From positions 1 to 64,000 of the forward strand of contig JAVJTT010000024.1 of the NCBI GenBank assembly GCA_040220135.1: a stretch of 64,000 nucleotides of DNA, given 5' to 3'. Below are positions 1 to 6,085 of this stretch, in pieces (the first letter of the stretch is position 1; each line of letters begins with the position of its first letter). Source of the stretch: CAJXMH01 sp040220135 (lineage in GTDB: Bacteria; Bacteroidota; Bacteroidia; Flavobacteriales_E; Vicingaceae). Under the pieces are notes generated by a model, which made no database searches, was not told where the DNA came from, and saw only the letters and a program-made list of their open reading frames with translations. The translations under genes and the position numbers were made by a program.

Positions 1-134
1 TTAGGTTGGCGATGATTTTGGATAGTAGGTCAGGAGTAGAAATACTTTAGACTATGAAGAGCCGTATGAATCGAGAGGTTCACGTACGATTCTGTGAGAG
101 GTTTAGGGGTGAGATTCCCCTTTACCTACTCGAC
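1..134 (+). mobile_element. Group II intron, 3' end only (domains V and VI)
   Basis: Positions 59-92 form a 34-nt domain V: the 5' strand opens GAGCCGUAUG, the tetraloop is GAGA (73-76) and the 3' strand ends ACGUACGAUUC. Domain VI follows: GAGAGG (96-101) pairs with CCTACTC (125-131) around an unpaired A128, and AGGGG (105-109) pairs with CCCCT (117-121). A128 is the seventh base from the inferred 3' splice site at 134/135, the usual place for the branch-point adenosine. The GAGA loop and the ending resemble bacterial class C-type introns, but the class is an inference. The rest of the intron and any reverse transcriptase/maturase lie outside the window. The fourth base pair of domain V is C.A instead of C-G. 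Confidence 0.85.
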
Positions 135-139
135 TTTTT

Positions 140-1540
140 TCAATGTTTTGATTTAAATCCGTTCGAGAAACTTCCTGAATTATTGTCTCCTTGATAGTTT
201 ATCTGAACGCTGTATGATTTTCCTTTTTCTAACTTTTTTGTCTTTACTGTGAATGAGTTTATTCCTTTTTTAGACTTTGTTTTTAATGAACCGATTACTT
301 CATCATTTTCATAGTCCTTGATTTCAATTTCAACATCTAATTGGTCTAAAAAGTAAATTTCTAATTCTACTTTCTTGTCTGAAATACTGTAAATATCTCT
401 AATGTTGGTTTCGTCTGTAATGTATGTTCTTTCCCGTTTTGTCCCTTTTTCTATTCCCTTAATTTTTGAATAGGTAATTATCCCTTGCACGTTTCCAAAC
501 TCCACAAACGGCATTGGAAAAAACGGAAGAATAAAATAACGGTATGGGTCAGGTGTTGCTTGAACAATTTTTTCATAGGTAAATCCATTGATTGTGTCTT
601 TACTTACTCCTTGAAGAAAAAATCCCTTTTGTCCATTTTGCTCAATAAGTTTGAGTTCTGTTGAGTATTCCTTAAATGGAATTAACTGATTACCGTAATA
701 GTAACCACTATCGGAAACTTGCATTAAAAATTCTTCTGGTCCATCTTTTGAACCGCTTAGATAGTTGTAGCCATCAATCGCCATTTTGAGAGACTTATTA
801 CCGTCAATTATTGTATCTCCAATGTACCTGACGTTTTTAAATTGTTTGTCTTGGTATTCAGCTAACCCTGTTGAGTCGTTGTACCATTTTCTGCGATAAA
901 ACAATTGAATTTCATCTCCTGGTTGAATGTCAAATCGATTGCTGGTTTTAAAGTTGTTTTTAATTCCTTCCGAAATGTCATTGTAATTGTCTCCGTAAAG
1001 CTGTTTTGTATAAAACTGTCCATTACTTGAAACCGCTAGTGTTTTCAAGTCAGGAATAATTACAGCATAAATTTCTGAATTGTCACTAATGTAAAATTTT
1101 CTTGGTGTTTGGTCGGTTGCTATTAAACTATCTCTTGGGTAACTCCTTCTTGTGTCAATATATTCAAGTGAAGTTTTAACTTGGTTTCCAAAAAGTGTAG
1201 CTAATTGTTCTGCTGTTTCGTTGTAGTCAATATTATGAACCGTTTCAAGGTTTCTATTGAGCAGTTTGTAATTACCGTCATTAAAAGATTCGAAATAGAT
1301 TTCGGTTTTTTCAATTTTCGTGTAGTCAACAAAGTCTTCCGTTTTGAATTTTAGGAAATGTCTGTTTTCTATCAAAGTGTCTTTTAAGTCCGTTCTTACT
1401 TGAAGTCCGATAAACTCATTCTTTTGGTCAAAGTAGGTCGCTCGAACATATATTTTCGATTCAGCTATTTCTTTTCGGCTTTCTTGTCCAAAGCTGAATT
1501 GAGTTAGAAAAAGTAAAGTCAGAAGTATTGCTATTCTCAT
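140..1540 (-). CDS. Secreted hypothetical protein
   Basis: This 466-residue protein has an N-terminal signal peptide ending near FSFGQ. The frame opens 8 codons earlier, but the Met at 1540 starts the hydrophobic signal directly and is preferred. I do not recognise the family. The last 90 residues or so (LEIYFLDQLDVEIEI, then a run ending in a K-L-x-x-G-K-S-Y pattern) look like a beta-sandwich of the kind seen in T9SS C-terminal domains, but this is not a clear match. The stop codon lies 5 nt from the end of the group II intron, which is on the opposite strand. Upstream is an attC-like hairpin, so the gene may be a cassette. It could be slightly truncated by the intron insertion. Confidence 0.6.
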   Translation of the reverse strand: MRIAILLTLLFLTQFSFGQESRKEIAESKIYVRATYFDQKNEFIGLQVRTDLKDTLIENRHFLKFKTEDFVDYTKIEKTEIYFESFNDGNYKLLNRNLETVHNIDYNETAEQLATLFGNQVKTSLEYIDTRRSYPRDSLIATDQTPRKFYISDNSEIYAVIIPDLKTLAVSSNGQFYTKQLYGDNYNDISEGIKNNFKTSNRFDIQPGDEIQLFYRRKWYNDSTGLAEYQDKQFKNVRYIGDTIIDGNKSLKMAIDGYNYLSGSKDGPEEFLMQVSDSGYYYGNQLIPFKEYSTELKLIEQNGQKGFFLQGVSKDTINGFTYEKIVQATPDPYRYFILPFFPMPFVEFGNVQGIITYSKIKGIEKGTKRERTYITDETNIRDIYSISDKKVELEIYFLDQLDVEIEIKDYENDEVIGSLKTKSKKGINSFTVKTKKLEKGKSYSVQINYQGDNNSGSFSNGFKSKH

Positions 1541-1560
1541 TAATTGGGTTTCTTTATATG

Positions 1561-1631
1561 GCACACAACGTTTGGCTATGAGCAGTAGCGTCCCGAAGGG
1601 CGCTATTGATTATAGGCGTTGTTAGGTAGCG
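1561..1631. repeat. attC-like imperfect hairpin between two genes
   Basis: Outer arms ACAACG (1565-1570) and CGTTGT (1617-1622) and inner arms TAGCG (1586-1590) and CGCTA (1601-1605), with CCC-GAA-GGG at the tip, make a long imperfect hairpin of about 65 nt. GTTAGGT (1621-1627) fits the integron core-site pattern GTTRRRY. On the other side the equivalent is ACACAAC, which is degenerate. Read on the minus strand, the site follows the L,D-transpeptidase gene and contains its stop codon, as is common for integron gene cassettes. No integrase is seen, so this is attC-like rather than proven attC. Confidence 0.55.
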
Positions 1632-2331
1632 TATTTATTTCTTTTTCAATTAGTTCATACAATTCATTTTCCCATTCTATGCCTGCAATACTGGGGTACT
1701 CAGTATTAGTTCGAAAGTCTCTTGGGCTGATAATAACTTTGACTTTGTTGTTTATTGCCTTTTGTGTTAGTACAAATACTTCCTCAATCGCTTCGTCTCC
1801 AATTGGGATACATCCAATAGTTGCTGATTTTCCGTGTATAAAAATATCTCCACCCATATCAGCAAAATTCGACAGCTCAGTTTTTGATTTGTCAAATTCA
1901 TTTGGGTAACTCACTTTAATTGAAAGGTAGAACGAACTATTCGGGTTTAGATATTCAACTTCATAAATTCCTTCTGGTATCTGCCTATCGCCTTCTTTTA
2001 GTTTAGGCCCAAGTTCACCGCTGAATGCAGTAAATGGGTATTCTTTAATTAGCTTGATTCCATTGTAGTCCTTAGAATATACCTGTAGAATTTTTTCTTC
2101 CTTAAACGCTGTGAGAACAATCTCATTTGGGTAGTCCATTTTATAGCCTGCCAAATTCAAATCATTCTCAAGTCGACCCCACACTTCTTCTTGAATGTCA
2201 TTAATTCTAGATTCAACAGTCTCGTTCCCTTTCATCTTGTTTATCACAGGCATATAGACTGACCTGCCATATTTCAAGAAGATGGCGACAGCTATGATTA
2301 GTCCGATTGCTAAAAGTATTTTTCTGGTCAT
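1603..2331 (-). CDS. L,D-transpeptidase family protein (YkuD fold, YafK/DpaA-like)
   Basis: This 242-residue protein has one N-terminal membrane anchor (about residues 4-20), so the rest should be in the periplasm. Residues 166-180 carry HGKSATIGCIPIGD, which matches the H-x-x-[ST]-x-G-C catalytic block of YkuD L,D-transpeptidases, with His166 and Cys174 as the likely catalytic residues. The spacing resembles YafK/DpaA, which acts on peptidoglycan-linked peptides, but that subgroup is an inference. The last nine codons and the stop lie inside the attC-like hairpin. A 13-bp perfect inverted repeat (1618-1630 and 2342-2354) brackets the gene. This suggests carriage on a cassette rather than an ancient chromosomal location. 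Confidence 0.75.
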   Translation of the reverse strand: MTRKILLAIGLIIAVAIFLKYGRSVYMPVINKMKGNETVESRINDIQEEVWGRLENDLNLAGYKMDYPNEIVLTAFKEEKILQVYSKDYNGIKLIKEYPFTAFSGELGPKLKEGDRQIPEGIYEVEYLNPNSSFYLSIKVSYPNEFDKSKTELSNFADMGGDIFIHGKSATIGCIPIGDEAIEEVFVLTQKAINNKVKVIISPRDFRTNTEYPSIAGIEWENELYELIEKEINTLPNNAYNQ

Positions 2332-2341
2332 TCTTTCAAAT

Positions 2342-2379
2342 GCTACCTAACAACTATGTATGTTGCACTAATGCAACAT
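2342..2379. repeat. Right arm of 13-bp inverted repeat plus short hairpin
   Basis: GCTACCTAACAAC at 2342-2354 is the exact reverse complement of 1618-1630 at the other side of the L,D-transpeptidase gene. It contains ACCTAAC, the inverse of the GTTRRRY core. Directly beside it is an 8-bp hairpin, ATGTTGCA/TGCAACAT (2360-2379). This could be part of a second, decayed attC-like site. Confidence 0.5.
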
Positions 2380-2443
2380 ATATCTTTTATAGCTGTAGTT
2401 AAGGTTTTCTTTATTTAGTTGATTGTCAGTAGTAAAAGCGTAT

Positions 2444-2510
2444 GTTAAACGACTGTAAGCGTTTAAGAAAAAATAAGCGTTTAAATTTAGGTAAACGTTT
2501 ACAAACGTTT
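2444..2510. repeat. Cluster of GTTTA-type repeats with a 12-bp palindrome
   Basis: TAAGCGTTTAA occurs exactly at 2456-2466 and 2474-2484, 18 bp apart. A perfect palindrome GTAAACGTTTAC follows at 2491-2502, then AAACGTTT at 2503-2510. TTAAACG lies just upstream. The regular spacing resembles an array of protein-binding sites, but no adjacent gene explains it. Confidence 0.4.
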
Positions 2511-2558
2511 TCTGTCGGCTATGCTTGTCCACTTCCATTTCCATTGCAAAGTACAAAA

Positions 2559-2585
2559 AAAAGCGAAGCTTAACGCTTCGCTTTT
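2559..2585. terminator. Bidirectional terminator-like hairpin
   Basis: AAAAGCGAAGC (2559-2569) pairs perfectly with GCTTCGCTTTT (2575-2585) around a 5-nt loop, with A- and T-rich flanks. An almost identical hairpin is at 3241-3267. It would suit either strand, and it sits just beyond the end of the broken peptidase fragment, as a terminator would. Confidence 0.55.
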
Positions 2586-2606
2586 AAAACTAGAAAGATG
2601 AAAAGA

Positions 2607-2741
2607 CTAAGGCTTTTCCATCATTTTATCTTTTTCAAAAGAAACCTCCGCCTTCGTATTCCAAAGCACAAAACTCCAAACATCAGCCCATTCGTCAATG
2701 GTTTTAGAAGTGGGTTTTCCGGCTCCATGTCCTGTCTTGAA
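2607..2741 (-). pseudogene. C-terminal remnant of a second prolyl oligopeptidase
   Basis: Read on the minus strand, this stretch encodes about 43 residues that contain GHGAGKPTSKTIDEWADVW and then SFVLWNTKA, followed by a tail EVSFEKDKMMEKP and a TAG stop at 2607-2609. The core is nearly identical to the last 40 residues of the intact peptidase at 3841-6012, including its active-site His. The tails differ (EKDKMMEKP against GNKTAAE), so this is the end of a paralogue rather than a perfect copy. Upstream of about 2741 the frame turns into repeat sequence. The catalytic Ser and Asp regions are absent, so it cannot be active. Confidence 0.8.
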
Positions 2742-2803
2742 AACTAGTTGATCATTCTTAATAGAGCATTTTGTAGCAAAAAAGGAGCATAGCTGAAGGC
2801 TTG

Positions 2804-2906
2804 ACTTAATAAGACTGTAAAGTTACCCCGAAGGGTTCGGTGTAAAATCATGCGGCTGCCTGTCCGCCTAAATAGATTGCTATGAAAGGCGCTGCAGTTA
2901 GTAATC
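2804..2906. repeat. 104-bp-class repeat, copy 1
   Basis: This aligns without gaps to 3048-3150 from ACTTAATAAGAC to GTTAGTAATC, with scattered base changes. It contains the short GC-rich segments CCCCGAAGGG and CTGCCTGTCCGCC, which can fold. It is more decayed than copy 2. Confidence 0.65.
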
Positions 2907-2953
2907 GTAAGATAAAGAAAGATTTTAGCTTTATGTCCTTTTTTGATTCTCCA

Positions 2954-3004
2954 AAAAAGAACCTCAATGCTCTGCATTGAAATATAATCAAAGCGAAGCT
3001 TTGA
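2954..3004. repeat. 51-bp twin-hairpin repeat, copy 1
   Basis: This is identical over 51 bp to 3504-3554. It contains two palindromes: CAATGC-TCT-GCATTG and TCAAAGC-GAA-GCTTTGA. Paired hairpins of this kind resemble REP/BIME-type elements. Confidence 0.65.
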
Positions 3005-3047
3005 TAAAGTGTCCTTTGAGATAAAGTGTTTTGAAGCCGAAATGATT

Positions 3048-3150
3048 ACTTAATAAGACCGGAAAGTTCCCCCGATGGATTCGGGGTGAAATCATTCGGC
3101 CGCCTGTCCGCCGAAATAAAATTCTATGGAAGGCGCGGCAGTTAGTAATC
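3048..3150. repeat. 104-bp-class repeat, copy 2
   Basis: This aligns without gaps to 2804-2906. In this copy the ends are inverted (GATTACT at 3044-3050, AGTAATC at 3144-3150), and CCCCGATGGATTCGGGG folds into a strong hairpin. The unit is therefore self-complementary at its tips, like a small palindromic element. Confidence 0.65.
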
Positions 3151-3240
3151 ATGAGGCAGAAAAAGTCTTTAGCTCAGGACTGAGTTTTTTCGTTCTTTTT
3201 GCTCATCAAAAAGGACAATAAAAAAAGGAATAGAAACAAA

Positions 3241-3267
3241 AAAAGCGAAGCAGTAAGCTTCGCTTTT
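3241..3267. terminator. Bidirectional terminator-like hairpin, second copy
   Basis: AAAAGCGAAGC (3241-3251) and GCTTCGCTTTT (3257-3267) surround a loop AGTAA. The arms are identical to those of the hairpin at 2559-2585. No gene ends here, so it may be a copied repeat rather than a working terminator. Confidence 0.45.
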
Positions 3268-3503
3268 AAAGTTGAAATATGAAATCAGAAACCTTGAAAA
3301 AGTTATTTCTTCGCCATTTTTTCAGAAGTGTCAAAATAAACACTTTAGCTTTATGTTCTTTTTTGACTCTCCAAAAAAGAACTAAAAAAGGAGACTTTTT
3401 CAAAGGAATTTTTTCTCCATTTCATTTCGAAAAACCATCAATCAAAAACAGGCGCATCGCTCCGCTTGCTGAATTTCCTGTTTTTGTTGATATATTCTGG
3501 TTG

Positions 3504-3554
3504 AAAAAGAACCTCAATGCTCTGCATTGAAATATAATCAAAGCGAAGCTTTGA
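3504..3554. repeat. 51-bp twin-hairpin repeat, copy 2
   Basis: This is identical over 51 bp to 2954-3004, including both short hairpins. The flanks differ, so the duplicated unit is about 51 bp. Confidence 0.65.
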
Positions 3555-3715
3555 AAAGTTGGCCTTTATGAAATTTAGTTAAAAATCAAGCAAGCAGCTG
3601 AGGTTTAAAGCTGAAAAGCTGTTTGAATCCCGATTGGTCGGGGTGAGTTCTTTTCAGCTGTGGCAGGGAATTGCGTAGTGTTTTTCTAAATTTAATAACA
3701 GCCTTGAACTTTTTG

Positions 3716-3743
3716 GTTCTTTTTGGATCAAGCCAAAAAGAAC
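3716..3743. repeat. 11-bp inverted repeat
   Basis: GTTCTTTTTGG (3716-3726) is repeated in inverted form as CCAAAAAGAAC (3733-3743) around a 6-nt loop. Related fragments occur at about 2940-2962 and 3355-3380, so it seems to belong to the repeat family of this island. Confidence 0.55.
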
Positions 3744-3787
3744 ATTTAAAAATTATTGAATTGTTTTGCTCATCAATAAGAATGAAT

Positions 3788-3815
3788 AAAAAAAGCCCTG
3801 CTATTTTGCAGGGCT
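3788..3815 (-). terminator. Rho-independent terminator of the prolyl oligopeptidase gene
   Basis: On the minus strand AGCCCTGC and GCAGGGCT form an 8-bp stem with a short AT loop, followed by a run of seven T. It lies 26 bp downstream of the stop at 3841. Confidence 0.8.
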
Positions 3816-3840
3816 CGTTTGTAACACTTTAATTAATCTG

Positions 3841-6012
3841 TTATTCAGCGGCAGTCTTATTTCCAAAAGAAACCTTCGCCTTCGTATTCCAAAGCACAAA
3901 GCTCCAAACATCAGCCCATTCGTCAATGGTTTTAGAAGTGGGTTTTCCAGCTCCGTGTCCGGCATCAACATCTATACGAATCAGCACCGGATCATCTCCG
4001 CCATGCTTGGCTTGCAATTCCGAAATAAACTTAAAGCTATGCGCAGGAACTACGCGATCGTCGTGGTCGGCGGTCACTACCATAGTAGCCGGATAGGCGG
4101 TGCCTTCTTTTACATTGTGCAAAGGAGAATAGCCATACAAATATTCAAAGGCTTTTAAACTGTCTTCGCTGCTCATGTATTCGCCGGCCCAAGCCCAACC
4201 AATGGTAAACTTATGGTAGCGCAACATATCCAATACGCCTACCCCCGGAATGGAAACCGCCATTAGATCCGGACGTTGCGTCATAACGGCTCCGGCCAAT
4301 AAGCCACCGTTTGAGCGTCCGTGAATGGCCAAATGGTCAGAACTAGTGTAGTTCTCGCTAATCAAATATTCTCCCGCAGAGATAAAATCATCAAACACAT
4401 TTTGTTTGTTGGTTCTCCAACCGGATTTGTGCCAATCTTCACCGTATTCGCTGCCGCCTCGTAAATTGGCTACCGCATACACGCCACCTTGCTCTAAAAA
4501 CACCAAATTGCGCACTGAAAAACGTGGGGTGATGCTAATGTTAAAGCCGCCATAGCCATACAAGAAAGTAGGATTGCTGCCGTCTTTTTTCAAACCTTTT
4601 TTGTGGGTGATAAACATGGGCACTTCCGTACCATCTTTACTTTTGTAGAACACCTGCTCGGTTACAAAATCAGCCGGATTGAAATCCAATTCCGGAGCAA
4701 AGAAGACTTCAGAAGTGTTCTTTTCAATATCGTATTTAAAAATGGTAGTAGGGTAGGTATATGAAGAGAAAGAATAAAAGGCTACATTTTCATCCTTGTC
4801 GCCACTGAAACCGGCAATGCCAATACCGGGCAATTCAATGTCGTATTGGTAGTTTCCTTCCATGTCATACACTTCCAATTTGCTTTGCACATCTTTCATG
4901 TAAGAGGCAATGATCTTACCGCCTGCCACTTGCACGCTGCGCAACACATAGTCTTTCTCCGCAATAAAGGGTTTCCAATTTTCTTGAGCAGGATTCTGAT
5001 AATCCATTAATGCCACCATGTTATTAGGTGCCTTGTAATTGGTCATCACTAAAAATTTACCATCCCCAAGGTGGTGAACCAATCCATTTTCAGTTTCAAA
5101 ATCATCGACTACCACTTTAAAGTCATCGCCCATTTTTTTAAGCCGTATGGCATTTCCATGGGTTGATTCTGAGGTACTGATGTAAACATAATTTTCATCT
5201 TCAGTCACTCCCGCACCTGCATTTCGCTGCGGATGCTCTTCATCTCGAAAGATCAGTTTATCTTCACTTTGGGCGGTCCCCAATTTATGGTAATACACCG
5301 TGTGGAATTCATTTTTTCCGCTGTAGTCCGAACCTTCTTTAGGCGGCTCATAGGCCGAATAATAAAAGCCATCTTTTCGCCAGCTGATGCCACTAAACTT
5401 CACATACTCAATTTTATCATCCAGCATTTTTTTATTGTCAAGCTGCATCACATTAATGGTCACCCAATCAGAACCGGCTCTGGAGATACCAAAGGCCATG
5501 TATTTTCCGTCTTTACTAAAGCCCATGCCGTTAATCGAAGCCGTTCCATCGTCCGACAATTTATTGGGGTCGAGCAATACTTCTTCTTCGCCTTCTAAGC
5601 CTTTCTGATAGTAGAGTACACTTTGGTTTTGTACTCCATCGTTTTTGTATTGAAAGTAATAACCGCCATGGTGAAAGGGCGTTCCGGCTTTTTCATAATC
5701 CCACAATTCGGTGAGGCGTTCCCGCACTTGGTCGCGGTAAGGGATTTGCGCCAAATAGTCAAAAGTGACTTCGTTTTGGGCTTTCACCCATTTAGCCGTT
5801 TCAGCCGAAGTATCATTTTCTAGCCAACGATAAGGATCGGCGACTTGAGTGCCAAAGTAATCATCCACCACAGAGTCTTTTCTTACGTCGGGGTAGTCTT
5901 TCACACTAATTTCTTTTCGTTCTTTTTGATTTTCTTCGGCCTTCTTTTCGGGCGCTTCACCGCAAGCAGCTAAAAGCGCTGTTGCTGCTGTAAGGAAGTA
6001 TATTTTTTTCAT
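3841..6012 (-). CDS. Prolyl oligopeptidase family serine peptidase (S9A), lipoprotein
   Basis: This 723-residue protein starts with a lipoprotein signal (lipobox LLAAC), so it is probably tethered in the cell envelope. An N-terminal beta-propeller (about residues 80-440) is followed by an alpha/beta-hydrolase domain. The catalytic Ser567 is in GRSNGG, the Asp near 651 in ADHDDRVVP, and His686 in GHGAGKP. The length fits the S9A family (about 700-720). Such enzymes cut short proline-containing peptides after proline. The next gene, divergent, is another peptidase-like lipoprotein. A broken paralogous tail lies 1.1 kb downstream at 2607-2741. Confidence 0.9.
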   Translation of the reverse strand: MKKIYFLTAATALLAACGEAPEKKAEENQKERKEISVKDYPDVRKDSVVDDYFGTQVADPYRWLENDTSAETAKWVKAQNEVTFDYLAQIPYRDQVRERLTELWDYEKAGTPFHHGGYYFQYKNDGVQNQSVLYYQKGLEGEEEVLLDPNKLSDDGTASINGMGFSKDGKYMAFGISRAGSDWVTINVMQLDNKKMLDDKIEYVKFSGISWRKDGFYYSAYEPPKEGSDYSGKNEFHTVYYHKLGTAQSEDKLIFRDEEHPQRNAGAGVTEDENYVYISTSESTHGNAIRLKKMGDDFKVVVDDFETENGLVHHLGDGKFLVMTNYKAPNNMVALMDYQNPAQENWKPFIAEKDYVLRSVQVAGGKIIASYMKDVQSKLEVYDMEGNYQYDIELPGIGIAGFSGDKDENVAFYSFSSYTYPTTIFKYDIEKNTSEVFFAPELDFNPADFVTEQVFYKSKDGTEVPMFITHKKGLKKDGSNPTFLYGYGGFNISITPRFSVRNLVFLEQGGVYAVANLRGGSEYGEDWHKSGWRTNKQNVFDDFISAGEYLISENYTSSDHLAIHGRSNGGLLAGAVMTQRPDLMAVSIPGVGVLDMLRYHKFTIGWAWAGEYMSSEDSLKAFEYLYGYSPLHNVKEGTAYPATMVVTADHDDRVVPAHSFKFISELQAKHGGDDPVLIRIDVDAGHGAGKPTSKTIDEWADVWSFVLWNTKAKVSFGNKTAAE

Positions 6013-6059
6013 GGGTTAGATTTAGCACACCAAACTTAACCAATTTGAGGGCTTTGCGC

Positions 6060-6067
6060 TACCTTTA
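6060..6067 (+). promoter_or_regulatory. Possible -7 element (TACCTTTA)
   Basis: TACCTTTA matches the Bacteroidota -7 consensus TAnnTTTG at 7 of 8 positions and lies 18 bp before the ATG of the DUF885 gene. No -33 TTTG is found at standard spacing. Confidence 0.3.
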
Positions 6068-6085
6068 CTTTTCAATCCCATTACT

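Larger units (their letters stand above)
2355..3787. other. Gene-free repeat island (about 1.4 kb)
   Basis: No intact protein-coding gene is supported here. Short open frames at 2368-2556, 2744-2977 and 3279-3530 run straight through hairpins and duplicated blocks and have no recognisable domain. The stretch holds iteron-like motifs (2444-2510), two terminator-like hairpins, a broken peptidase tail, two copies of a 104-bp block, two identical 51-bp twin-hairpin blocks and a GTTCTTTTTGG inverted repeat. Each is listed separately. Confidence 0.7.

Noticed and set aside
1619..1909. 96-codon open frame on the plus strand
   Set aside because: It is antisense to the L,D-transpeptidase gene, which has a clear catalytic motif.
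2368..2556. 62-codon open frame on the minus strand
   Set aside because: It spans the TAAGCGTTTAA array; the composition comes from the repeated words and there is no start context.
2744..2977. 77-codon open frame on the minus strand in the repeat island
   Set aside because: It runs through the 104-bp and 51-bp repeat units, has no domain and no homology that I recognise, and its reading frame follows repeat sequence rather than a protein.
3279..3530. 83-codon open frame on the plus strand
   Set aside because: It overlaps the repeated AAAAAAGAAC and twin-hairpin blocks; the translated text is repeat-derived, with no signal or domain.
2803..3554. CRISPR array
   Set aside because: The repeats are few, unevenly spaced, palindromic and of different sizes; there are no regular spacers and no cas genes.
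5233..5598. 121-codon open frame on the plus strand
   Set aside because: It is antisense to the prolyl oligopeptidase gene and has no domain.
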